This document shows, piece by piece, positions 43,804 to 51,829 of a DNA stretch of 64,000 nucleotides. Within the stretch, counting starts at the first letter, position 1; every line of letters starts with the position of its first letter. Under the pieces are notes generated by a model. It did not search any database. It saw only the letters and a list, made by a program, of their open reading frames with translations, and was not told where the DNA came from. A program made the translations under genes and the position numbers. Source of the stretch: Paenibacillus sambharensis (GTDB taxonomy: Bacteria; Bacillota; Bacilli; Paenibacillales; Paenibacillaceae); contig NZ_QKRB01000031.1 in NCBI RefSeq assembly GCF_003233845.1, forward strand, positions 62,001 to 126,000, in the 5' to 3' direction.

Positions 43804-44601
43804 TTAATTTTGCCTGCCCATCCGCTTCCGGATCTGGACCGTACCCATCTCCAGCAGGAACATCGTGAAGAATACCATCAGAATGCCGAGCGATAAATCT
43901 GCGAACTGGTAATAGCTGATGTACCCCTGCAGCAGAGAGCCGATGCCGCCTGCGCCCACCATTCCGAGAATAACGGATTCGGCAACACTGATCTCGAACC
44001 GGAACGCCGTAGTCGCCATGAATGCTGTAAGCAGCGTCGGCAGCAGCCCCTTGGCTATGACATGCCACCAGGTACCGCCCACAGACCGGATGGCTTCGAT
44101 TGTCTCGCCCCCCGCCTCCTCAATCTGGGAAGCAAATGTGCGGATCAGGTAGGACACGGTGGGAAACATCAGGCCGAGCACGCCTGCCATCGGACCGAAG
44201 CCCATACTGGCAACGGCGAGCAGCACCCAGATCGTTGTTGGTATTGTCCGGATAATGACGAATACAGCATTAAGCACCCTTCCGAACAACCGGTTTGGTG
44301 TCGTATTAGCCGCCACAAGGAATGCCAGGAACAGGGCGGCCACAACACCAAGAATGACGGAGAGGAAGGCCACGACAATCGAGGTCACCAGCTCGCGCAG
44401 CAGCTCGCCCCCGTTCGTGAACGACAGCTGCGCCAGCTGTCTCCCAATGGCTGGAAGCCGCTCCATACCTGCAGCAATCTGCTTCATATCAAGATCCGCA
44501 CAGTAAAGGCTGATGCCGAGCAGAAGCAGCGAGCTGATGCCCAGCATCCGCTGCTGCCGCTGTGTCGCCTTGTGCGCGATCGGAATTTTTCGTACCGCCA
44601 T
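43804..44601 (-). CDS. phnE: Phosphonate ABC transporter permease
   Basis: 265 residues with about five or six membrane segments and the coupling loop (ETIEAIRSVGGTWWHVIAKGLLP). It is the second of two PhnE-type permeases. Its ATG overlaps the stop of the first by one base (TAATG), with GGAGG upstream. The two probably form a heterodimeric channel. Confidence 0.92.
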   Translation of the reverse strand: MAVRKIPIAHKATQRQQRMLGISSLLLLGISLYCADLDMKQIAAGMERLPAIGRQLAQLSFTNGGELLRELVTSIVVAFLSVILGVVAALFLAFLVAANTTPNRLFGRVLNAVFVIIRTIPTTIWVLLAVASMGFGPMAGVLGLMFPTVSYLIRTFASQIEEAGGETIEAIRSVGGTWWHVIAKGLLPTLLTAFMATTAFRFEISVAESVILGMVGAGGIGSLLQGYISYYQFADLSLGILMVFFTMFLLEMGTVQIRKRMGRQN

Positions 44602-45404
44602 TAGATCAATCGCCTCCTAATCCGGCTCGTCATTAGCTCGACCAGCAGAATCATCGCCACCATAATGGCAATAACCATCGACGTCTTCCCGTACTGAAAC
44701 AGATCCATCGTCTGCTTGATCAATGCGCCGATGCCCCCTGCTCCTACAAGTCCGAGTACCGCCGAAGCCCGGATGTTAATCTCGAACATGAACAGCGTCC
44801 AGGAATAGAAGGCCGGCAGAAACTGCGGGATGATGGCATGCTTAATGCGCTGTCCATAGGTTGCTCCGCAGGATTCAAGCGCCTCCATGCTGTCTTGGTC
44901 AAGCTCTTCTATCGACTCCGCGTACAGCCGGGCAAGGAAGCCGCAGCCGAATACGATAAGCGCAATCAGCCCTGCCGTCGTGCCGACGCCAAAGATGACG
45001 ACCAGCAGCGAGGCCCATGCCAGAAAAGGAATATTGCGAAGGAACGATATCAAGCCCCGCAGTACGGTCCGGACAAGCGGATGCGGCGTTGTCGTGCGCG
45101 CCATTAAGAGCGCCAGGCAGACGCCGAGCACCGACGAGCAGAATGTCGCAATAACAGCATAGATGAACGTATCGGCCACCGGCTTGATATAGCCCTGCAG
45201 GTTGGCTGGATCCGGCGGCAGGAAATCGCTGAACAGGAACCGCAGGAAGGTCGGGATGCCAAGTATAAACTCAGCCGCGTCAAACCGGATATACACCAGT
45301 GACAGAACGGTCAGCAGGAGAAGGGCTGCTGCCGCAGCCCACTGCTTCGCCCTCCTCTTCCGGCGGGCCTGCGCACCGCCGGGTATAACAGTTAACTTCA
45401 ACAT
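44601..45404 (-). CDS. phnE: Phosphonate ABC transporter permease
   Basis: 267 residues with a Lys/Arg-rich cytoplasmic start (QARRKRRAKQW) and the PhnE coupling loop (DSMEALESCGATYGQRIKHAIIP). Start ATG with GAAGGAG. It lies 21 bases after the binding-protein gene and overlaps the next permease. Confidence 0.92.
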   Translation of the reverse strand: MLKLTVIPGGAQARRKRRAKQWAAAAALLLLTVLSLVYIRFDAAEFILGIPTFLRFLFSDFLPPDPANLQGYIKPVADTFIYAVIATFCSSVLGVCLALLMARTTTPHPLVRTVLRGLISFLRNIPFLAWASLLVVIFGVGTTAGLIALIVFGCGFLARLYAESIEELDQDSMEALESCGATYGQRIKHAIIPQFLPAFYSWTLFMFEINIRASAVLGLVGAGGIGALIKQTMDLFQYGKTSMVIAIMVAMILLVELMTSRIRRRLI

Positions 45405-45425
45405 GACTAGTTCTCCTTCACAGCA

Positions 45426-46331
45426 TCAGTTCTCGAGCAGCTGCTCTGGGCTCAGGTTAAGCAGCTCAGCCGTCTCCCGGATCGGATCAAAGTCACTGTC
45501 CGCTATGTCTACGAATTTCGCCTGGTCCGAGCCCATGACGGCCTTGAAATAATTCGGGTCCTCGTAACCGAGAAGGAAGCTCTTCACCTGGTCCTTCATT
45601 TCCTGCGGGACGCTGCTTCGTATTGCAAACGGTGTTATGGGCGCCATGGCTTCGCTTGCCGCCAGCACGCGATAGGAATCCTTCTCAATAATACCGCGCT
45701 GGACCAGCATGTCCGGTATGATGGCAGATGCCGCAGCCGCGTCATACTGTCCCCGTACCACTCCGAGCACAGCGTTATCATGCTTGCCCGCAAACTGGAC
45801 GCTCTTGAAGAAGGAGGTATCGAGCTCTTCTGGTGTAACACCCAGCTGCTTCACGAGTGTCGCCTTCGGAAACAGATGGCCGGTCGTGCTGACCGGATCG
45901 ACAAAGCCGAATGTTCTGCCCTTCAAATCTTCCAGCGTTTGGATTGGAGAATCCTTCGGTACGATAATAACCGAAGCCGGCGCGTTCGCCAGAGCCGGGA
46001 TCGATACGCCGACGATCGGTTCGACGCCAGCGCGCTCTACCGCTACGATATAAGAGAACGGTCCGAACATAGCCAGGTCCGCCTTGTTGTTCTTCATAGC
46101 CTCAATTGCTGCATTATAGCTGGTCGCCTTATACGATTCGACCGGCACGCCGATCGCCTCAGACAGCTTGTTCTCAAAATCCTTGTACGTCTGCTGCGTC
46201 TGCGTGTCCGACTCCTGCGGCAGATAGGCAATCACGAACTTGTCCGGCGCTGAAGCCGCCTGCGAGCCGCATCCCGTTACGATGGCCGTAAATACGGTGA
46301 TGACAGCAAGCAGTAACATCCATTTTCTCAT
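45426..46331 (-). CDS. phnD: Phosphonate-type ABC transporter substrate-binding lipoprotein
   Basis: 301 residues with a lipobox (IVTGC, Cys21). The body is PhnD-like (FVIAYLPQESDTQTQQTYKD, KADLAMFGPFSYIVA, DSPIQTLEDLKGRTFGFVDP, TTGHLFPKA). Members bind phosphonates, phosphite or similar oxyanions. First gene of the operon. AGGGAGG lies upstream and the tandem operator at 46365-46387 is 34 bases before the start. No C-P lyase genes are seen in the window. Confidence 0.93.
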   Translation of the reverse strand: MRKWMLLLAVITVFTAIVTGCGSQAASAPDKFVIAYLPQESDTQTQQTYKDFENKLSEAIGVPVESYKATSYNAAIEAMKNNKADLAMFGPFSYIVAVERAGVEPIVGVSIPALANAPASVIIVPKDSPIQTLEDLKGRTFGFVDPVSTTGHLFPKATLVKQLGVTPEELDTSFFKSVQFAGKHDNAVLGVVRGQYDAAAASAIIPDMLVQRGIIEKDSYRVLAASEAMAPITPFAIRSSVPQEMKDQVKSFLLGYEDPNYFKAVMGSDQAKFVDIADSDFDPIRETAELLNLSPEQLLEN

Positions 46332-46364
46332 TGTAATAAACCTCCCTGAAATGATAAGCTTCTA

Positions 46365-46387
46365 CTTGGATACAACTTGGATACAAG
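46365..46387. promoter_or_regulatory. Tandem 11-base repeat, likely GntR operator
   Basis: CTTGGATACAA occurs twice in a row (46365-46375 and 46376-46386) followed by G. Each unit holds the symmetric core TTGNNNNCAA on the minus strand. The 11-base period puts both on the same helix face. It lies between phnD and the divergent GntR gene. Confidence 0.65.
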
Positions 46388-46470
46388 ATGATCATAACGG
46401 CCAACCATCAAGCGGACATCAAGGAGAGAATAAGAAATTGTAAACAGGCTTGGCCGCCTTTAGCAGATGC

Positions 46471-46499
46471 TTGCACCTGATAGAGACAGCCTGTAGTAT
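46471..46499 (+). promoter_or_regulatory. Promoter of the GntR gene
   Basis: TTGCAC (46471-46476), a 17-base spacer and TAGTAT (46494-46499) lie 39 bases before the GntR start. Confidence 0.55.
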
Positions 46500-46537
46500 G
46501 GACAATATATTGATTTGGGGAGAGGAAAGGATTATCT

Positions 46538-47182
46538 ATGGCGGCAAATTCTATGGTCGAAACGGCTTATCATTATATAAGAGAACAAATTGTTAGAGGT
46601 GACCGGCTGCCCGGTTCCGTGCTATCGGAGAATGAGCTTGCCGCGGAGATGGGAATGAGCCGCACGCCGATTCGCTCCGCAGTCTCCCGGCTCGAGCAGG
46701 AAGGCTATCTGCAGGCGCTGAAGAACCGGGGCGTGCTAGTGAAGGATATTCCGTTCAAGGACATGCTGGATACGTACGAGATGATTCTGATGCTGCAGAC
46801 CGCAAGCATTGATCTCGTCACGGAGAAGGAAACAGCCTTTGATCTGGCGATGCTTGGCGAACGCCTGCGGCTGCAGGAGGACGCCACCGCGCAGGGTAAC
46901 TATGGGGCGTATGTCGATCACGGGCTTGCGTTCTGCAAGGGCGTAATCGGAGCCGCGAATAATGTGATTATGCTGCGGGTGTTCGACTCGCTGCATGACA
47001 AGTTCAAGCAGGCCGCCATGGTCAATTACAGCTTGACGCCCACCCAGCCCCACTATTCCATGACGGCACTCAACCGGAAGATCTATGAGGCGATTCGAAC
47101 AGCTGACTATGGTGAAGCCAAGAGCGCACTCCGCAGTGCCAATCAGGAAGCGCGCAGCAGAGCTGTGCGCGGTTATATGTAA
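46538..47182 (+). CDS. GntR-family (FadR/FCD-type) transcriptional regulator
   Basis: 214 residues. A winged helix-turn-helix (residues 5-72, LSENELAAEMGMSRTPIRSA, LEQEGYLQALKNRGVLV) precedes an all-helical FCD ligand domain. FCD members bind carboxylic acids or related ligands with a metal ion. It is divergent from the phn operon, and the tandem repeat between them is its probable target, so it likely represses or activates phosphonate-type uptake in response to an imported compound. Confidence 0.93.
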   Translation: MAANSMVETAYHYIREQIVRGDRLPGSVLSENELAAEMGMSRTPIRSAVSRLEQEGYLQALKNRGVLVKDIPFKDMLDTYEMILMLQTASIDLVTEKETAFDLAMLGERLRLQEDATAQGNYGAYVDHGLAFCKGVIGAANNVIMLRVFDSLHDKFKQAAMVNYSLTPTQPHYSMTALNRKIYEAIRTADYGEAKSALRSANQEARSRAVRGYM

Positions 47183-47245
47183 GCCAGCGTATAGCTGGTT
47201 GCTTGCTTGTTATACCAGACAACCAGAGTAAGGGAGCAGATCATC

Positions 47246-48028
47246 GTGCAGACAAAACCACATAAAGCAGCTCGAACAAGTAAATGGAAGAAAATATTAC
47301 TTTGGGTAGGCATTATTATCATTCTGGGTTTAACTGCCGGTTATATCTATCTGAAGTCTGTCACCTACCAGCCTTCATTTATCGCTCAAGCAGGCCTGCA
47401 AAGTGACAGCAAGGTGACGGTAACGGAAGTGAAAGGCGGCTATAAGTTTGAATATGCAGACGGTCCAGTGAAGGAGCCCAATATTATTTTCTATCCTGGA
47501 GGGTTAGTTGAACCGGTGAGCTACTCGCCGTTGGCGAGGGAGCTTGCTGAAGCGGGGCATCGGGTGTTCATCGCGGACATGCCCTTGAACTTGGCTATCT
47601 TCGGTGAGAATAAGGCGGATTCATTCGTTTCGCAATATCCTGAGGAAGCATTCGTTATCGGCGGGCATTCATTAGGCGGTGTCTTCGCTTCGAGGTATGC
47701 TGCCGCGCATGCCGATAAGCTTCAAGGTGTATTCTTCCTGGCGTCCTATGCCGATGAACAAGCTGCAATCCGGGATACAGAGCTGTCAGTCCTGCAAATT
47801 ACGGGAACCAACGATGCTGTGCTGAACCGGGAGGTTTGGGAAAGCTCCAGAGTGAATTTACCTGAGGATACCATCTATGTGGAGATTGACGGAGGAAATC
47901 ATGGCCAATTCGGCTCCTACGGAATGCAGCAAGGCGACCAGCAGCCTGCGATATCCGGTGAGCAGCAAATCGAAGAGACGGCAGCGGCCATTCAAGACTG
48001 GATTGCTCAGCTGGATCAGGATCAATAA
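47246..48028 (+). CDS. Membrane-anchored alpha/beta hydrolase
   Basis: About 260 residues from the GTG at 47246, preceded by AAGGGAG; a longer start is at 47207. A Lys-rich N-terminus and one membrane segment (ILLWVGIIIILGLTAGYIYL) anchor it, with the enzyme outside. The nucleophile is Ser in GGHSLGG; the oxyanion strand is IIFYPGGLVEP, and Asp (TGTNDAV) and His (DGGNHGQFG) complete the triad. It is close to a PF12695-type hydrolase. Its substrate is unknown. It starts 63 bases after the GntR gene. Confidence 0.88.
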   Translation: MQTKPHKAARTSKWKKILLWVGIIIILGLTAGYIYLKSVTYQPSFIAQAGLQSDSKVTVTEVKGGYKFEYADGPVKEPNIIFYPGGLVEPVSYSPLARELAEAGHRVFIADMPLNLAIFGENKADSFVSQYPEEAFVIGGHSLGGVFASRYAAAHADKLQGVFFLASYADEQAAIRDTELSVLQITGTNDAVLNREVWESSRVNLPEDTIYVEIDGGNHGQFGSYGMQQGDQQPAISGEQQIEETAAAIQDWIAQLDQDQ

Positions 48029-48078
48029 GCCCTGCTGGAGGCATACGTTACAGCTCCAGATGAATCTTGACGCAGTTT

Positions 48079-48118
48079 AAAGCCAGCATGGCATCCCTGC
48101 CCTGCTGGCTTTATTTTT
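48079..48118. terminator. Terminator between two convergent hydrolase genes
   Basis: AAAGCCAGCA (48079-48088) pairs with TGCTGGCTTT (about 48103-48112) and ATTTTT follows on the plus strand. It ends the membrane hydrolase transcript and may also stop the facing gene. Confidence 0.85.
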
Positions 48119-48122
48119 CCGC

Positions 48123-48893
48123 CTATAAATTCGCTTTCACAAATTCGTACGTCATCTCCGTTACACGCTGACTGCCTGCCTCAGAGAAGCCGTGTCCCTC
48201 ACCGGGGAAAACTTCAAGCTTCACATGAGGATACAGCTCCAGAGCCTTCTCGCCGATTGCCAGCGGCACAACCGAATCTTGATCTCCGTGGAAAATCAGA
48301 ACATTCTTGTCGTACTTGCCGATATGCTTGTATACATCAAACCCGTGAATCGTTTCAAAGAAGACTCTACCGAGCGTCATCCCCCACAGCTCTTGCGTGT
48401 CCGGAATATCTTCAAGCGAGGGAAATCTTTCATTCCATTGATCGGCGATCAGGAATGCCGGGAATAACAAGAGAACGCCTCTAACATCCTCCCTGCGCTC
48501 ATCAGCGGTCAATGCAGTGACCAAGCCGCCCTGGCTGCCTCCAAACAGGAAAATGCTGCTGGCATCCACCTGCTCCCACTGCTTCACGCTGTCGATTACA
48601 GCACACAGGTCTTCTTTTTCTGTAAATATAGTCATCTCCGTCGTCTGAAGGTCACTCTGCGAATTGACGGACCCGCCACAGAAGTCAAAGCAGTATGCTC
48701 CTACCCCATTCGAAGCAAGATACCGGCTGTTAAGCGTAAAGTCTGCATGCGTGCCGTTATAACCATGGCTGAAGATGACGATCGGGTGCTTGCCCTCACC
48801 TTCCGGCATATAGGATACACCATGGATTTCTCTGCCATGATGATTAATCTTTACAACCTTCTCCGTATAGTCGCCCATTACATTCTCTCCCAT
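48123..48893 (-). CDS. Alpha/beta hydrolase, feruloyl-esterase-like
   Basis: 256 residues; ATGs at 48893 and 48878 both have fair ribosome sites. The oxyanion strand VIFSHGYNG, the nucleophile in FGGSQGG, a late Asp (HGDQDSVVP) and His (GEGHGFSE) give a full triad. The pattern FDFCGGSVNSQSDLQ resembles cinnamoyl-ester hydrolases. It is probably cytoplasmic because no signal is present. A near-consensus cre site lies about 95 bases upstream, which fits carbon-catabolite control and a role in removing ferulate from xylan fragments; this remains an inference. Confidence 0.85.
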   Translation of the reverse strand: MGENVMGDYTEKVVKINHHGREIHGVSYMPEGEGKHPIVIFSHGYNGTHADFTLNSRYLASNGVGAYCFDFCGGSVNSQSDLQTTEMTIFTEKEDLCAVIDSVKQWEQVDASSIFLFGGSQGGLVTALTADERREDVRGVLLLFPAFLIADQWNERFPSLEDIPDTQELWGMTLGRVFFETIHGFDVYKHIGKYDKNVLIFHGDQDSVVPLAIGEKALELYPHVKLEVFPGEGHGFSEAGSQRVTEMTYEFVKANL

Positions 48894-48985
48894 ATAAGAA
48901 TCATCCTTTCCTATGAAACTGTGCTAGTCGTCATAAAAATCTTCGATTACGAAACGCGGATCAATGGTTTCATTTTCCACTCAAT

Positions 48986-48999
48986 CGATAGCGCTTTCA
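48986..48999 (-). promoter_or_regulatory. cre-like site upstream of the feruloyl-esterase-like gene
   Basis: On the minus strand TGAAAGCGCTATCG matches the CcpA consensus TGWNANCGNTNWCA at all but the last base. Confidence 0.6.
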
Positions 49000-49073
49000 A
49001 CTATAGTCTAATTGTATGACTACTAACTGAACTTTGCAATTAAGAACATGTGAAGAATGACTTCAATGGATGC

Positions 49074-49107
49074 AAAAATGGCTGCCGAGGTCGGTCTCGA
49101 CAGCCAT
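49074..49107 (-). terminator. Terminator of the MetE-like gene
   Basis: A 12-base stem with one mismatch (49078-49089 with 49096-49107) is followed on the minus strand by five T. Confidence 0.8.
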
Positions 49108-49155
49108 GTTCTATATCTTAACTATTGTAATTTACTGATACCTGCGGGTTACCGC

Positions 49156-50295
49156 TTACTTCCAGATCTCTTCAGCAATCTCTTTAATGAAAGCAAGCTT
49201 GCGCCATTGCTGCTCCTCGGTCAGGTGGTTGCCCTCCTCTGTAGAAGCAAAGCCGCATTGCGGGCTAAGGCAAATCCTTTCCAGGTCGACATATTGCGTT
49301 GCTTCCTCAATACGTTTCAAGATCTCTTCCTTGTCTTCGAGCTCGCCAAACTTGGAAGAGAACAGACCAAGCACGACCTGCTGATTGTCCTTCAGGAAGC
49401 GAAGCGGCTTGAAATCACCAGCGCGATCGGTATCATACTCCAGATAAAAGCCGGAATAGTTATCGATACTAAGCAGCGTCTGGGCGATCGGCTCATAGCC
49501 TCCTCCGACTCCCGCATAAGTGGATACATAATTGCCGCGGCACACATGTGTCGTAACAACCAAATCGTCAGGCAGACCGGCGACAACTTCTTCATTCAGC
49601 CTTGCGAATTCGTTCGCGTATTCAGCAAGGTTCATGCCAAGCTGATTCATGACAGTCATGAAACGTTCGTCGCACAGCGCTCCCCATGTACAGTCATCGA
49701 TCTGGATGCTGCGGCAGCCCGCTGCATAGAGCTCAAGTATCGCGGCCTTATACGCCTTGGCAATGTCGGACACAAGCTCTTCACGGTCCTTGTATATCGC
49801 TTTAGTGCTCGCCTGATTTTCTTCTCTGTCCAGCTCGAACAGGAACTGCGCAGCCGCTGGAATGGACTGGCGTGCTATCACATCATCTCCTGCAATCTTC
49901 TGCAAGAACGTGTAATGGGACACAAACGGGTGACTGCTGTAGCGTATTTTACCAGTCAACTGAGCTGTCTCTGGTCTGGACTGCGCGCCATTAAATTGGT
50001 AGCCTTGATCGAGAACAATCCGTTCTACGCCGTCAAAACCCCAGAAAAAGTCTAAATGCCACCAGGAGCGGCGAAACTCCCCGTCGGTCACCGCTTGAAG
50101 ACCAATCTCTTTTTGCTTACTCACAAGCTTAATGATTTCAGCATCTTCCACTTCTCTAAGCTGATCAGCTGTGATGTCACCATCCTGAAACTGGCGCCTC
50201 GCATCCTTCAACGCTCTGGGACGCAGAAAGCTGCCAACAATGTCATATCGGAACGGACTAACGGAACGCTGTTTGGGTGCAATTTGTGTGCTCAT
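49156..50295 (-). CDS. MetE C-terminal-like protein (YxjG/YxjH type)
   Basis: 379 residues from an ATG with AAGGAG. This is a cobalamin-independent methionine synthase C-terminal-like barrel: YDIVGSFLRP, AVTDGEFRR, IDDCTWGALC, THVCRGN, LSPQCGFAS. The conserved His/Cys ligands for zinc (THVCRGN, QCGF) are present. The family transfers a methyl group to homocysteine or a related thiol; the N-terminal folate half of full MetE is absent, as is usual for YxjG. No S-box signature was recognised upstream; instead a symmetric element lies at 50381-50407. Confidence 0.92.
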   Translation of the reverse strand: MSTQIAPKQRSVSPFRYDIVGSFLRPRALKDARRQFQDGDITADQLREVEDAEIIKLVSKQKEIGLQAVTDGEFRRSWWHLDFFWGFDGVERIVLDQGYQFNGAQSRPETAQLTGKIRYSSHPFVSHYTFLQKIAGDDVIARQSIPAAAQFLFELDREENQASTKAIYKDREELVSDIAKAYKAAILELYAAGCRSIQIDDCTWGALCDERFMTVMNQLGMNLAEYANEFARLNEEVVAGLPDDLVVTTHVCRGNYVSTYAGVGGGYEPIAQTLLSIDNYSGFYLEYDTDRAGDFKPLRFLKDNQQVVLGLFSSKFGELEDKEEILKRIEEATQYVDLERICLSPQCGFASTEEGNHLTEEQQWRKLAFIKEIAEEIWK

Positions 50296-50380
50296 AAGAT
50301 AAATCTCCTTAGCTGTTGAGTGTTTAATGATTGGTTCAAAGATAACATAATAGATCTGTTATAATGGACTACCAATAAGT

Positions 50381-50407
50381 TATAGCTGGTTATAACCCAA
50401 AGCTATA
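50381..50407. promoter_or_regulatory. Nested inverted repeat upstream of the MetE-like gene
   Basis: TATAGCT (50381-50387) is complementary to AGCTATA (50401-50407), and the core GGTTATAACC (50388-50397) is itself a perfect palindrome. It lies 86-112 bases before the start. A DNA-binding site for a LysR- or MarR-like regulator is possible. Confidence 0.45.
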
Positions 50408-50420
50408 GATAGAATATATA

Positions 50421-50450
50421 AAAAAAGACAGCCGGCGTACTCGCCGACTG
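50421..50450 (-). terminator. Terminator of the VOC protein gene
   Basis: CAGCCGGCG (50429-50437) pairs with CGCCGACTG (50442-50450) with one mismatch, followed on the minus strand by six T. Confidence 0.8.
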
Positions 50451-50459
50451 CCTGACATT

Positions 50460-50894
50460 CTAGACACATCCAGTTTCTATTGGGACGTTCACTTGGAAGG
50501 TAACACCGAACTTGTCTTTAACTATTCCGTACAAGGGACTCCAGTCTGTCTTCTGCAGCGGCATGAGGACTTGCCCTCCCTCTTCCAAGGCCGAGAAGAT
50601 TTCTCTCGCTCTTGTCTCATCACTGGGATGAATCGCGATCTGCACGGCATCACCCGGCTGATATGGCATACCTGGGTACGTGTCGGAAAACATAAGCTCA
50701 GAGTCGCCGACCTGCAAGTGGGCATGCATGATGCGTTCCTTCATTTCCTCCGTCATCGGATGCTCCGGGTCCTCTGGCATATCGCCGAATTTCATCATAC
50801 CGAGCAACGTTCCGCCAAGCGCTTTCTCGTAAAATAGGACGGCCTCTTTGGTGTTACCGTCGAAATTCAAGTAAGGGTTCAAACGAATGGACAT
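50460..50894 (-). CDS. VOC-family (PhnB-like) protein
   Basis: 144 residues. LNPYLNFDGNTKEAVLFYEK is the usual opening of PhnB/YjdN-type glyoxalase-fold proteins; the second half (DWSPLYGIVKDKFGVTFQVN) completes the fold. Function is generally unknown in this branch. Start ATG with AAGGGAG. Confidence 0.9.
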   Translation of the reverse strand: MSIRLNPYLNFDGNTKEAVLFYEKALGGTLLGMMKFGDMPEDPEHPMTEEMKERIMHAHLQVGDSELMFSDTYPGMPYQPGDAVQIAIHPSDETRAREIFSALEEGGQVLMPLQKTDWSPLYGIVKDKFGVTFQVNVPIETGCV

Positions 50895-50995
50895 TACGCA
50901 ACAGCTCCCTTAATAATAGTTGGACTTGATGCTTCTATACTATCATTTCAGGGATAAGGGGATTTCTTTTCGATTGCGCAGTTGATGATAGTGCT

Positions 50996-51829
50996 TCAGA
51001 TTATTTCCCATTCACCGAAATGATCTCTTATAAAGTGAACTTCACTCTCATAATGCGCCAAATGCCCCTCATCAATCATCTTCTGAAAGGCCTGGTTTCC
51101 GTTAGCGGCAAATTTCTTGATCGTTTCACACAGTACCATTAATCGTTCGATTATCCACTCCTGCAGATTGCTGGGAACAGGAATACCATAGGCTTCAAAG
51201 AACAGACGGATTTTTCGAATGCGCTCTGCAGCATGTTTGTCATGCTGATAAGGTACGACCTCCATTGCTCCAGAAGAGAAATCAGGCGTGAAACCGCCAA
51301 GCGGCACCGAGGTATACAGGGTATAAGCAATGTCCCACAAGCGTGGACCCGGACCTGCCATGTCAAAATCGATCAGCGCCGCTGGCTTCCCATTCTGAAA
51401 GACAAGATTATAAAACGCTGCGTCATTATGGCAGATCACTTCGTGCTCGGCAACGTTAGCGTAAGTAAGCTGCCATTTAGCCTCACTGCCGGGCTTAAAG
51501 GTTTGAGTTGCATCATGGAACTGACGTAAAAGGCATGCAAAGCCGGTAAGCGTTTCGTCTGTCCACCATATGCGCGTTTCGAGTTCAGGCTGATTGATTT
51601 CACCCGTAACAAAAGTCAATATTTCACGGCCATTATCATCGATTCCGAGAAATCTTGGTGCTCCTTCAAAGCCTTGCTGTTCCAAATGTTTAAGAAGTTC
51701 ATGGACACTTGGACTCCAATAACCTGTAGGGCGCCGGACGGTATCTCCAACACGGACGATATGGTTTACATTCCCGCCGCTTAATACTTCTTCCCGGGTC
51801 GTATGCTTAATGTCAATATTATCTTCCAA
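50996..51829 (-). CDS. Aminoglycoside-phosphotransferase-like (APH) kinase
   Basis: About 277 residues from a TTG at 51829, preceded by AGAGGG and overlapping the end of the SDR gene by 11 bases; longer starts extend further into that gene. The catalytic loop CHNDAAFYN (Asp) and the metal loop IDFDMAGPGPRLWD are intact. It phosphorylates a small hydroxyl compound, which need not be an antibiotic. Overlap with the SDR gene suggests a two-gene operon under the leader at 52664-52855. Confidence 0.87.
   Translation of the reverse strand: MEDNIDIKHTTREEVLSGGNVNHIVRVGDTVRRPTGYWSPSVHELLKHLEQQGFEGAPRFLGIDDNGREILTFVTGEINQPELETRIWWTDETLTGFACLLRQFHDATQTFKPGSEAKWQLTYANVAEHEVICHNDAAFYNLVFQNGKPAALIDFDMAGPGPRLWDIAYTLYTSVPLGGFTPDFSSGAMEVVPYQHDKHAAERIRKIRLFFEAYGIPVPSNLQEWIIERLMVLCETIKKFAANGNQAFQKMIDEGHLAHYESEVHFIRDHFGEWEII

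Noticed and set aside
49057-50055. Long plus-strand open frame (332 codons) opposite the MetE-like gene
   Set aside because: The minus strand encodes a full MetE-like protein with conserved zinc motifs. The antisense frame has no ribosome site or recognisable motif and mirrors codon bias.
50996-51829. Antibiotic-resistance interpretation of the APH-like kinase
   Set aside because: APH-fold kinases act on many small molecules. Sequence and context give no sign of aminoglycoside use.
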